Source of the DNA: Macrolepiota albuminosa
Lineage: Eukaryota > Basidiomycota > Agaricomycetes > Agaricales > Agaricaceae
Direction: 5' to 3'
DNA length: 64,000 bases
Assembly: GCA_027475525.1 (NCBI GenBank)
Contig: JAMWFC010000044.1
Location: 373,340 to 437,339, forward strand
In this document: piece by piece, positions 21,506-32,358 of the stretch
Layout of the letters: each line of letters opens with the position of its first letter
Position numbering within the stretch: the first letter of the stretch is position 1
The notes under the pieces: generated by a model
What the model was told of the DNA's origin: nothing
Seen by the model: only the letters and a program-made list of their open reading frames with translations
Databases searched by the model: none
Translations under genes and position numbers: made by a program

Positions 21506-23250
21506 TCAGACATTGTTACCAGTAGATAAGCTTGGAGAAGAAGATTGTTGGGAGGGAAAAGACTGAAATTGAAGAGCCGTTACATCAAAAAGTGGTGGAA
21601 GATTTTCTTTGTCATTGGCTGCTATGTCTCTATCCATCTCTTCTGCTGTCACAACAAATAGCGGCAAAAGGTTTGCTTTGTCCTCAGTTGCCATATGTCT
21701 GCCCCTTCAAACTTCTATTTATCTGCTGTCACTAGCCACCATGGTCTCAATCGCTATTAGTCCTTTTGCTCCTTCATCAACAATGAATAGAAGTGACAAA
21801 GAATTGTTGTCTATCTCCTCTTCCACAGGAATGAATAAAGAGAGCAAATCATCATCTTCTGTCTCTTCTTTTGCAAGAATGAACAAAGGAGACAAAGAAT
21901 CCTCTTCTATCTCCTCTTCTGCAGGAATGAATAAAGACAGCAAAGATTTGTCTTCCATCTCCTCTTCTGCAGAAATAAACAAAGACAGCAAAGATTTGTC
22001 TTCCATCTTGTCATCTGCTACAATAAACAAAGGAGAGATACCTTCTAAGTCAGGGCCACTAATAGATAGATTAGGGATATTCACCTGGTCATTATCAGTT
22101 TCTCTCAGCTCTATAAATATCTGGCAGATATAAGCTGCTAGGACAGAAGAAAGTTGGGATGCTGGTTGAACCACAACACAAGAGTGTTCTATTGTAGGGC
22201 CATACACCAGTCTAGGTTTACTCTGACTGTAGAGGTGATGGAATAGATGTTGTAGATTTGAGGGTTCAATATGCATCAAGGATAGCCATTGAGGAAAGTT
22301 GACATTGGAGAGAGTGGTAGGATGGGCCATAGAGAGGCAGTCTTGAAGATCAGGCTGCTCACCATCAATACTGTTGGTATAGGACTTGATGCCTGTCAAT
22401 TGGCCTGTCCAAGCAAGATCTACAAATCTGGCAACAGAACTGACAATGGAAGCAGCAATAGACTTGCTGCCAGCAAACAGACAAATCATATTGTTGGCCA
22501 TTAAAACATGTTCCATCCTATTTAGCAACTACCACTTGTCTAGAACTAGAAGTGTCTGCTGGTGGCCCCTGGCAGATTTACTACCTGCAAATACACAAAG
22601 CAAATTATCTGGTGGTGAGACAGACACCATTCTATCTGTGGATGGCAATGTCATAGACGGCCAGCAGTTGCATGCCAAGAAGCTTTCAAGAAAGTAAAAG
22701 CCTTGCTGATGTATAAGAAGACAATGCTCTAGTGTTTCATTGCTTAAAACCTGAACATCCTCTCAGCTAATGTGGTTCCACCAATCACAGCCATACAGAT
22801 TCCTGATTAGACCTTGATGGCCATCAACAAACTCCAGGATCTTTGTGGGCAAGGTTTGCTGATTTTGAAAAGGAAAAAATTGGCTCATGCTTTTGATAAT
22901 GTCTGGGATATTGCAGACCACATTATTTAGTAATGCAGCCTCCAGATATGACAAAATAAAGTTTTATGACACATATTCAGATCACAAAGATCACAATATG
23001 TTTACATATTTTGAAGTTATCTTACCAACTCCTTGTCTAAATGCTGGATAATCCATGCCTCTTCTGCTTCAAGACTTGGTGCAAGATTGCTCAATATGAA
23101 AAGTGCTGCAATTAGGCATGACTTGATGTAGTCAACAACCTCTTGCAAATTTTCTAGTACAGTAGCTTGGGACAGGACATTGTATGATACAGAGGTAGAT
23201 GCCATTGCACTGTTGCTTGTAGAAGCAGAAACAGAGGCCAACACCATCAG
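21506..23250 (-). pseudogene. Unrecognised decayed gene with acidic repeats
   Basis: Minus-strand coding starts with an ATG at 23247 (MVLASVSASTSN) and runs into KEL followed by a GTAAGA donor-like site, so an intron is likely near 23035. A second piece (YLEAALLNNVVCNIPDIIKSM) and a long open frame (22528-21719) follow. The C-terminal part has five imperfect repeats of the type LLSLFIPAEEEIEDD, alternating hydrophobic and acidic. No transposase catalytic motif was recognised. It sits inside the inverted-repeat block and may be its cargo. Confidence 0.5.
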
Positions 23251-24139
23251 TGGTAGTCAATGGCAACAATAGGACTATTGCTAATGATAGAGCCACTGAT
23301 AGTCACCAGATGTGGAGCCAACTTGAAGTAGCAACTGGGGCCTACACTTTTTCTGTCATCTAGCATACCACACACACCACTGCCTGACTTACAGAAGGAA
23401 CCCTCTGTCTTGTGCTCACTGCACACTGCACAGCCTCAGTACTACAACAGATCTACGATTCACAACAAATCCTGATCAAATGTATTTGCTTCTGCTTATG
23501 ATGAGTCTACTCACAATGAATCTGCTCATTACAAATGTGGTGATGATGCAGCAGTAGTAGATGCCATTACTATCCACCTCTTACAACAAAGAGGATGGAG
23601 CCATCCAGACCCTCCAATTAATGGCTCTAATAATGGTTCCTCTAGATATAAAGTATCAAGAAGGGTGCTCAACATTCTTCAAGATAAGAACAATGACCAA
23701 TTTGAAGGTGAGGAAAGGCTGGCATTACAAAATCAAAAGAAGTGCAAGGCATTGTCTAACTAATTGACAACAAATTCCAAGCGATTCCACAAGTCTCAAG
23801 CACAAATATTACAGGAGGATGCAGCTCAATACATTGATATGTCTATATCAGCAAAAAAGAGTAGCAGCTGTACTAAGGTCATTCAACTAGTCTGCCGTCA
23901 TTAATGTGAGAAAGAGGGAAAGTTACATTATATTTTTATAAACTATAGTATTACAAAAATGTAGCAATGATTATCATAATAAAAAAAATTGTGCAATAAT
24001 AACATCTTCACTTGTCTTCTGTTGCCTTCCATCTCTCAATAAGCTAATTAAATGATTGGGTCTGTTGCATTGGTGGCTGACTACTTTAGGAGTTGCTGTG
24101 AGCCCGTCCTTTTGGGCCAGGGAGAGAGTCCTCAGCAGA
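23251..24139. other. Gap: no gene recognised
   Basis: AT-rich sequence between two minus-strand coding relics. A short open plus-strand piece at 23561-23767 shows no motif. Confidence 0.4.
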
Positions 24140-25472
24140 GACTAGCAGAAGAATAGAAAATGGTTGAGGAGATGACAAAGATGTTTATACAGAAGATGTT
24201 TGTGAGGATATTTGTTGAAGTAGGAATGGAGCAACAGTGAGAGCGGATAAGTCAGTGGCAGCATGGGATTGTTCAATGGCAGGGGCAGAAATATCACTAG
24301 TGGGAACAAATATGTTAGCAGTGGGAATGGATATGTCAGCAATAGCAGGAGATTGGTCAGCAGTACTTTCTTCCTCTTCAGCAATGGGTCCAAGTCCACT
24401 GTGTCTTGTTGTATGCACTGCCACATCATTCTAAGCTGATGGACTGGAGAGATGGATAAAAATGTGAAGTCAATTTTACAAAGTGTCAACTACATCCCAA
24501 ATATTGCAAATCTCCTGTTTCATCTGATGGATCTGTCTATTGTGGTCTGCAAAGGTGGCACCCACAAAAAAAAAACATTGTTTTTCAGGTTATCTATACG
24601 GCCACCAAGCATGTCAACTGAGTCTGATAGTGACAAAAGAAGTCCTTAATATGTGGTAACCAGCTCTCCTCAGCTGTGACAAACCTGTCTTGCACCTATG
24701 CCCCAACATTTTGCAATGCTTTCTAGAACTCATTCTCTATCCTGTCCAAATGGCTCTCCACCTCTGCCATTACACCAGCCACAATGTCCTCACTGTGACT
24801 AGACTCCATTGCCTGCTTCTTGCTCTTTTCCTTGACTAGAAGAGGATCTGTTAAGCAGTTGGAGGTCGACAGTTTTGATGGATAGACAGACAGTTTTGAT
24901 GATCCTGCAATTGAACTGGCTAATTTATCTGCTAACTATTGGTTAGCTATTTGAGCAAGAAAAGACTTTCATACTGTCATCACTCTCAATAATTGACACT
25001 GACCTCTTTGCAGTGGTTTTTTTCCCTTTTGCTTGTTGCCGAGCTTGATAGTTTTCTTGACAATTGTCAGGCTGCATGTTCATTTGTGAATGAGCCAGCA
25101 AGAATTGCATACAGTGCCGTCTTTTGTCCTGACACACTGTAGCTGCTTACTTGTGCAATATTGGCAAGGGGAGTTGATGTGCTGACTTTTGTGACGAGGT
25201 GCTGTCTTCAGATACCTGCTCAACGACATCTCTCTAGTATTTTCCCTCTTTGGTATCCTGTCCTCTTATTTTTTCTCTTCCTCTTCATTCTCATTTTCAT
25301 TCTTGTCTTCATTCTTGTCCTTCTGCTCCTCCATTATCTTATGGCTACTAGGAGGTGGACAGTTACTAATGTAACTCACTCGTTTTTGCTTCTTACCTTC
25401 TGCTCCTCCATTATCTTATGGCTACTAGGAGGTGGACAGTTACTAATGTAACTCACTCGTTTTTGCTTCTTA
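24140..25472 (-). pseudogene. Cysteine-cluster (Zn2Cys6-like) protein relic
   Basis: On the minus strand a Lys/Glu-rich N-terminal stretch (25472-25260) leads into six cysteines at 25166-25074 with the spacing C-x2-C-x6-C-x8-C-x2-C-x7-C, one TGA falling in the last spacer. Fungal Zn2Cys6 clusters follow C-x2-C-x6-C-x5-12-C-x2-C-x6-8-C. Downstream come helical stretches that could coil (ESHLDRIENEF; LGGRIDNLKNN) and a segment rich in Ile/Ser/Thr/Pro (ADISIPTANIFVPTSD). The same organisation, cysteine cluster then coil, is seen in the antisense gene of element A2 (45217-46930). Several stops make it inactive. Confidence 0.6.
25319..25472. repeat. 77-base tandem duplication 9
   Basis: Exactly two identical 77-base units side by side (154 bases), in the N-terminal coding part of the cysteine-cluster relic. 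Confidence 0.9.
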
Positions 25473-26190
25473 GAGTTGGCAATAGACTAGAAGAATCTCC
25501 TGCTATCAGAGGACTCAGTTGTTTTCTTTTCTTGAAAATTAATAATAGACCAGACATATCTCTTGCTGCTGGCCTATAACTTATCTGCTCTTCTTATGCT
25601 GATGCTATTGATGGACCAGCTACAGTTGATAGATCAGGTTGTTCTTGGCCCTCACTTTGTTCTTCCCTCCTTCTGCTCCTCTAGGCCTATTTAATTGCAC
25701 TGTCCTTTAATTGTCTGGTTATATCCTTATCAGAAAGCTTGCTTTCAAGTATTGGGATGACTTTGTTGATAAGACTTTTCCTGGCATCAAGAAAGAGTTC
25801 CTTGTCATCCTTGACCTGGCTAACCATCAGCCACATGTTAGTCTACAGGACGACTGTTAGTGCATGTCTATTAGGAAGGAGTGCTTGCATCTTACCAGGT
25901 CCTTCAGCTGTCTCTTTAGTTTACCAAGGTTTTTTTTGTGAGCAAGGTATAATACTCAAACATCGGTGTTAACAACTTGTTAGTGGAGTTCAGCATTAGA
26001 CATGGCAGATGGAGAATTAAAGGAACAGACAAGAACTTTACACAAAGCAAGTTCTGAAAATATATATCATGTGACCCTGTTTAAATTACAAAAGAAGTTT
26101 GATTTATTGCTTGACAAACTTTACTTTGTTTATTATACTGTGTAGTAAATAACAATTAGCTAAGCAAGTCAAAAATTCTAGATACTTTGA
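25473..26190. other. Gap: no gene recognised
   Basis: Pyrimidine-rich then AT-rich sequence. A plus-strand open piece at 25739-25972 shows no motif. Confidence 0.4.
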
Positions 26191-26196
26191 TATCAA

Positions 26197-26277
26197 TGCA
26201 CTAGTGAAAGTCAAACTCACTGACTGCAAGATACAATGAATATCTATTGATAATATTCCACTACACTACAGATGCTT
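26197..26277 (-). repeat. tRNA-like relic
   Basis: On the minus strand TAGTGTAGTGG is a good A box and GAGTTTGACTTTC a B-box relic; GTGAG and TTCAC can pair as a T stem. Confidence 0.55.
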
Positions 26278-26380
26278 ACAGAATACTGCTATGATGTAAA
26301 TAAATATCAGTTTAATATTCCATGTGTAGTAAATAAAAATTAGCTAAGCAGGTCAAACATTACTGACAGTTTGATATAAA

Positions 26381-26462
26381 TGCAGTAGTGGGAGTCAAAC
26401 CCGCTTATTCCAAGATACAAGGAATATCAATTGAGAATGTTCTATTATACCATGAATGCTTA
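26381..26462 (-). repeat. tRNA-like relic
   Basis: On the minus strand TGGTATAATAG resembles an A box and GGGTTTGACTCCC a B box, with GCGGG and CCCAC flanking a TTTGACT loop as a T arm. Confidence 0.55.
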
Positions 26463-26746
26463 CTATACATAGCTATTGTGTAAATCAATATCTGCTATAC
26501 CTCATAGTTTTCCTCTTTCCTGTATACTTCTATAATATAAATAAATATCAGTCTAATATTGTCAATTCAATACAGATGAATCAGTTGCAGTAAATTCTTT
26601 GATTTGTCCATGTACAAGATACTACTCCAGCAGACTTCTTCTGTCTTCTGTCAATTTACTACAAGTAAAAAGTGATAATACTATTTGTTTAAATTCTGTA
26701 TGGGTCTATTTGTATGCTACATGTATACTATTCTGACTTGTAGTAA

Positions 26747-26826
26747 GCATCTGTGGTACAATGGAATATTGATAAATTGATATTTCATATTGTGAACAAG
26801 AGGCAGGTTTAACTTCCGCTAGTGCA
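26747..26826 (+). repeat. tRNA-like relic
   Basis: TGGTACAATGG (A box), GCAGGTTTAACTTCCGC (T arm) and GCAT/GTGC ends are present. It is followed by the same 130 bases that follow the relic at 28269 on the opposite strand. Confidence 0.55.
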
Positions 26827-27030
26827 CATTATATAATAGCAGCAAGCTGCTGATATTTGCTGGTGTCATTGCAGAAGGATAAGATGGATGAATTTGTGCA
26901 TGTGTTCATTCCAGCACATACGATAAGTTGATAATACACTGTGGCTGCCTACCTTTGTGCTGGTCTTTGTGAAAAAGATAGCTAGCCAGGATATATTATT
27001 ACTTGTTACATGTGCTGCAATAAATATATA

Positions 27031-27255
27031 TGCAAGTTCTTCCATTCTATCCTTCTTCAGTAATTTCTAAAGTTTTGAACAGATCAACTTAATGATGCTA
27101 GCAAGCCAATAAATGGATATTTTACTGGAGCTTATAGGCTCTATTAAAATATTTGTCATTTTTACATAGAACCATCTACTAGCATTATTTAAGTTGATTT
27201 GTTTAAAACTCTAGAAATTACTAAAGAGAGATAAGATAGAAGAACTTGCATGTGT
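27031..27255. repeat. Foldback repeat
   Basis: Two inverted arms, about 27031-27095 and 27190-27255, share TGCAAGTTCTTCCATTCTAT and its complement. They are related to the palindrome at 20370-20490. Confidence 0.55.
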
Positions 27256-27345
27256 GTTTATTGCAGTGCACATGACAAGTAATGATACATCAGGGCTGGC
27301 TATCTTTGTCACAAAGATCAGCACAAAGGAAGCCAGCCGTAGTAT

Positions 27346-28123
27346 TATCAGGTTCTGCTGAGTTGAGGGCTTTTTGAAAAAGCAACGCTCTTACAAAGCA
27401 GACTTGATTTATATGTACTCAGATATCTGGAACTCTGGACCATGCTCCAGGATTCAAGATGTGAACAAAGGGTCTCCAGAGTAGGGGACTTAGTCCAGAG
27501 GGCAGGAGAAGTCCAAAAGATAAAGGAGTTAAGGTTGAGTCAAGAACTAGAGGTTCTAGAATGAAATCAGGATTAATAAACTTTAAGTCACAAAGTGCAT
27601 ACTAATCTTAAAAGCATGTGAATAAGTTGAGCATGCCAGTCAGTGCATATTAATCAAATCAAAGAGGCACATAAACAATCAATGTAATATCAAGACTAAA
27701 GTATGACAAGTAAGTAGCTACTCTTTAAATACTAGTAGGGCTACTCCAGGTTTCTGAGGGGTTCTAAGATGTCTAAGGTAGTTCCAGGAGTTTATAAGCA
27801 GCAGTGAAAAGAGGAGAAATTATATACTAAGAATCACGCATGCAAAGCGCATAATCAATTGGCATGAAGGGATGGCCCTGATGCATAATGCATGATAGCT
27901 GGGGTGGTTGACATGATCTGATGATCTGATTATTGATCATCATGCCAACAGATAGTTCTGGGGTTTGTAGTGTGGGCTGTCAGGAGATGCACATAATAGC
28001 AGGGCTTGATGTATGTGATGGCGGTGAAAGCAGTTATGATAGCAGAGGTGGGGTTGGTGGAGAAGTTCCAGATAGGATTCCAGATGTATCTCAGGGTAGT
28101 TCTGGGTGGGAGGAATTGTGACA
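27346..28123 (-). mobile_element. Family A solo LTR with TSD AGTRT
   Basis: On the plus strand it starts TATCAGG (decayed TGTCAGG) and ends TTGTGACA. Flanks are AGTAT (27341-27345) and AGTGT (28124-28128), one transition apart. It keeps AATATCAAGACT, the complement of the start motif. It interrupts the inner part of the right inverted repeat. Confidence 0.88.
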
Positions 28124-28268
28124 AGTGTGTCATCAACTGATCACATTCACTGGAATGAACACATGCACAAATTTGTCCATTCTATTCCTCTGCAGAAATC
28201 TCTGAAGTTTTAAACAGATTAAATTAATAATGCTAGTAGATATCAGCGGCCTGCTGCTATTATATAAT

Positions 28269-28350
28269 CCGTACTAGCAGGAGTCAAACCTGCCTCTTGT
28301 GCACAATATAAAATATCAATTTATTAATATTTCATTGTACCACAGACACT
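28269..28350 (-). repeat. tRNA-like relic with well-paired T arm
   Basis: On the minus strand GCAGG-TTTGACT-CCTGC forms a perfect five-pair T stem with a seven-base loop, and TGGTACAATGA is an A-box relic. This is the best preserved T arm of the series. Confidence 0.58.
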
Positions 28351-28427
28351 TCCTACAAGTCAGGATGATATACATGTAGTGCATAAATGGATCTATATAA
28401 AAACACACCATTAGACATCATTAAGGT

Positions 28428-28500
28428 GGAGTAGAGGAAGTTAAACCCACTGCTGTATACAATAACAAATATTTTACTAAATCACTGGGACTGGTTGCAC
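28428..28500 (-). repeat. tRNA-like relic
   Basis: Minus strand: AGTGATTTAGTAAAAT (A-box relic) and GGGTTTAACTTCC (B-box relic). It is the weakest member of the group. Confidence 0.42.
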
Positions 28501-28905
28501 TGCTGATGTCAGCTAGCTCACATGCCAATGTCTGCTACCGTCTGCTGGCATGCCAGCAGACAGTGAATACTCATGCACCCTCTTCTGCCATTCCCCTTCT
28601 TTCTCTTCAGTGTCATCCTCTCCACTTTCCATACTACCTCACATGCCACTCCCATCTGACACATACACTCTGCTTCCCTTCTCCTCCTGATCTGACATCC
28701 AACATCTGCTATGTCTGCTGGCATGCCAGTGGACATCCACGCTCCTTTCCTTCTCTCTTCCCCCTTTTTCTTCTCATTCCTATCTCTCTTCTACCACCCT
28801 ATGCAGCAAACATCCATGCACCCCCTTTTCTTCTTTCCTGCCCTGATGCTAGGCAATGCTAGATAATGCTGGAGGTTGCTAATAAATACCAGCAGATATT
28901 TGGCA

Positions 28906-29095
28906 GATGCTGATTGTAACCATTAGTTATGAGCTAGAACTATCTTATGTATATTACACAGTGCTAAATCAGACTACAGTATCAGATTTAACTAAAACTA
29001 GAGTGAATACAAGATGTTGTCTTATATAATACTATATGTTGTGCTAATAGCATTCTTGACACATAACAATCCATTACATACCCTTCAATAAAACT
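28906..29095. other. Gap: no gene recognised
   Basis: AT-rich junction between the inverted-repeat block and the broken RT end of element B2. Confidence 0.4.
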
Positions 29096-30722
29096 GAATA
29101 CTTGGTCTTAAATGAAAGGGAAATCTAGGAAAATGCATAAAAATGCATAGTGGCGAGTAATAATGCATATGACATAGCTGTTGGAAGTTAGTAATACTAT
29201 CACTGACAGTCCAATGAATCATTGGACATTATTATAAGTTTATGGCACATGCCATTTGCATATGTAATTGATTTTGTCCTAGTCAAAATGAATACCCTGA
29301 CTGTCAATCTTGTGTTTGAAGCAGTCTACTGTCTCAGCATATAGCTCACATTTTTTCCATTTGAGATACAGTAAATTGGACCTCAGTCATTCAAAAATGA
29401 CACAAAGATGCTCTTTGTGTTCTTCAATTGAATCAGAGTATATAAATATGTTGTCCAGATATATATAGACAAACCTTTCTATGACATCTTAGAAGATAGA
29501 TGTCATTGACCTCTAGAATATTGCAGAAGCATTATAATCTTCTATTTGCATGATGTTGCTAACATATATTCTTATGATTGATGAGAACACTGTTTTTGAA
29601 ATGTTGGACAAGCGAATTCTCACTTGCTCGCACACATTTGTCAAATCAATTTTTGACCTGAACTTAGGTCTTGCCACATCTTTTCAAATTACTTTCTGAT
29701 CTGGAAGTGGCATAACGTTCTTTACTGTGTTGCCATTGCATTGGCAAGCATGTAACGCAGTCTTCAGAGTACCATCCTTCTTTGGAATGCACAATAGTAG
29801 TGCAGCTTGAAATGCCAGTCAGGCTTCCTACTAGTGGGCTCTCAAGTACTGATTGGTTTTGTCTCTGAGCTGCTGCTGTAATGCCATTGAATATCATGGC
29901 AGATGGTACTTATAGACCTTATTCTACTCAATAAAGTTGATTTCATGATTGACTTCATGCTAAGGAGGTAATTTCTTCTTGGTTCTGTTCAGAATATCCA
30001 CAAATTCCTGCTGCCACTATAGTTACAAGTTTGGGATATCCTCCTCTGTAAAATCAATGATTTTACCTTTGCCTTTTTAGTTCACATCTTGGCATGGACA
30101 TACAGTTAAGTTCACTTGTGCTGCTGGACAAGCATACTTCTCTCTGAGGGCAGTAATCCTTAGCTCACTCTTGTTTGGTGTGTGCAGTCACATGGGTGCA
30201 CTCCCTTTGCTTCTCCACGAGATCACAGACAGTCCATTAAAAAACACCTTACTTGGTAGCAAAATCTTGTCGGCACTAGCCTGACAATATGACTCCTTGT
30301 TTGGCATCTAGCATGGTCCATTCTATGCATATATAAATGCCACTAATTCATTCTACTTAGCAGGCATCTATAAATTGAATGTCTATTTAAATGTGGGATG
30401 AGGTACAAGTTGATCCCAAATCAACCAATTCATTTGTGTAGAGGATGTCTCATTCTCTATCATTTTCTGTTCATCATCCACCACAAGGTCCTTGACTCTA
30501 ACTCAAGACAACATCAGTTGGCATTTCATGCTTGTTATATGCTGAGGCTTTTTGTCCTCAGCCTTACTTTGCTTTTTATACTTTTTCTTAGAGCTTTTCC
30601 CCCTCTTCAGAGTACATTCTTACTCTAAAGCCTTGCTTTCCAGCACCATCAGCACTAAACTATTTGCTGGCAAGCTCATATGAGCTTGCTCTTCGTCCTC
30701 TCTATCATCTACAGTGGGCGAT
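29096..30722 (-). pseudogene. Reverse transcriptase part of element B2 (family B)
   Basis: Minus-strand motifs in order: IPKKDGTLKTALHACQ, RSKIDLTNVCEQVRI, the active-site box YLDNIFIYSDSIEEHKEHL at about 29490-29425 (second Asp changed to Asn), and LKWKKCELYAETVDCFKH. All match element B1. The coding ends at about 29096, so RNase H, integrase and the 3' LTR are missing. Its other half lies at 47787-50935, separated by the insertion of element A2. Confidence 0.82.
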
Positions 30723-31478
30723 TGTCATGACCCCCCCTTCCAGGCCCACTCCAGGGGTGTATCCTCTCTCCAACCCCACAAACGTGCCTCGCCATCACAA
30801 CTACTGACACTGCCATCATGTGCATCAAAGGCCGCCATCATTTGGCACCCTGGCAACCTGCATCACGAACTCTGGGATCAACTGCCATCAAACCACGACC
30901 AACAATCAGATCGCGCTACCCACTTCCAGGCCATCACACATTACGCATCATGACTCCCTCCATGCCAATTGATCGTGCGCCCTACATGTGCAATCCTGGT
31001 ATACAGTCCCCCTCCCGCTACTCAATGCCTCCCAGAACTTATCCCAGACACCCTGGAACCCCAGAGACCTGGGACCTGGCCCCATAGTACTTATAGCGTA
31101 GTTCCCCGTTGTATTTGCTAGTCTTGATATTAACTTGAATTGTTGCGTGCCCTTTGCTTGATTGGTATGCGCTTACTGGCACACTTTGACTGGCATGCTT
31201 AAATAACCATCTGAGTTTGGTACGCACTTCGCAACTTACGCTTTACTAACCTGGTCTCGTCTTAAAACCCCCAGTTCTCAACTCAACCCCTACCCAGCTC
31301 TCAGCCTCTAACCTTAAAACCTCTGAATCAAGTCTCCTTTTCCAGGAGAATCCCCTGTTCATGTCTTGAACCCTGGAAGCTCAGTCCAGAGTTCCAGACA
31401 CCTGAGTACACGTAGATCAAGTCTGCCTCGTAAGGGCGTTGCTTTCCTGGAAAGCCCCTGACTCAGCAGAACCTGACA
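30723..31478 (+). repeat. 5' LTR of element A2
   Basis: Starts TGTCATGACC and ends CCTGACA, 756 bases. Contains TATA at 31092-31095 and the start motif AGTCTTGATATT at 31120-31131. Confidence 0.92.
31092..31131 (+). promoter_or_regulatory. LTR TATA box and start-site/primer motif (A2)
   Basis: CTTATAG followed after 28 bases by AGTCTTGATATT, as in element A1. The motif is complementary to 31480-31491. Confidence 0.72.
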
Positions 31479-31479
31479 A

Positions 31480-31491
31480 AATATCAAGACT
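31480..31491 (+). other. Putative self-primer binding site (A2)
   Basis: AATATCAAGACT starts two bases after the LTR end and is the exact reverse complement of 31120-31131. Confidence 0.72.
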
Positions 31492-31511
31492 CTCTTCTTA
31501 CACTGTTCTTG

Positions 31512-32358
31512 ATGGCTACATATACTCACACCTATTACTCCACGGGCTACCAGACCAATCCTTATAGACGTCCGGTCCCCAACTACTACTCCGCACAGAC
31601 CCCCCTGCCCCACTTACCCACCTCTCCCATATGAGCTCCAATGTTTCCACCACTACTGGGCCCCCGACCCATCCTTTTATGACCTGGGGCCCTCAGCCAG
31701 CTGGGCCTCTCCGCCCAACCTAGTCATGGCACAACCCATAGAAGCCCCCTCATACTGGAGCATCTCCAGGGGTCTACCAGAGACCCTGCCCATCCTCAGT
31801 GAACCTTGCCTAATTTCCTCCAGCAAGAGCTCCTTTGCACCCACCCCCTACTATGGTTACCAATGCCCTGTCCTCCAACTCCGCAGACCCCCCAACTACG
31901 ACTACCCCCCTCAACACTACCTGGCCGCCGCCCCACCTGCTCGGACCCCCCCCCCCTCACCAATGGGACAACAATGCCTTGTGGAGTACGAACGGCAGTG
32001 GGACAAAGTGCTCAGCTCACTCAGGATCTTGCTGGAAGACTTCATGCAGTGGACAAGGGTGCTATTCACAGAATTCAGATACAACGACTTCGAAGGCACT
32101 CCGGAAGACTGGGCCTATTGCTTGGTCAAATTTGGGGACCGCCTCACATGAGAAGAGCTCCCGTAGCAGGCTATAGTAAAGTACAGACGCAACACGATCC
32201 TTTATGAGGAGCTGCAGCAACTGCTCGACAAAGTCCACACATCCCCCTCCCCTTGACCCCTCAACGACTTCGCGGACCTGGGTCGCTCGATTCACATCTG
32301 ACAGAAACCCCTAGAGCCGGCCTTGGCAGCCTTCATGGTCCCAACTCTGGAGCAATGA
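31512..32358 (+). pseudogene. gag N-terminal region (A2)
   Basis: ATG at 31512 opens MATYTHTYYSTGYQ, matching element A1 at 4580. The helical part (DFEGTPEDWAYCLVKFGDRLT) lies around 32085-32150. Internal stops are present. The frame ends at TGA 32356-32358 in the context GAG-CAA-TGA-CAA, identical to element A1. Confidence 0.8.

Larger units (their letters stand above)
28125..28905 (-). repeat. Right inverted repeat of the 9.4-kb block
   Basis: Inverted counterpart of 19470-20490 (see there), holding two tRNA-like relics in mirror order. The pairing runs to GTTGCTAATAAA at about 28880, beyond which similarity fades. Confidence 0.6.

Noticed and set aside
20078..28500. Functional tRNA genes
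   Set aside because: B boxes lack the TTCGA core, D and anticodon arms do not fold convincingly and no anticodon can be assigned.
19470..28905. Helitron or KDZ-type transposon identity for the inverted-repeat block
   Set aside because: No helicase/Rep motifs and no KDZ transposase motifs were seen; long inverted repeats do not fit Helitrons.
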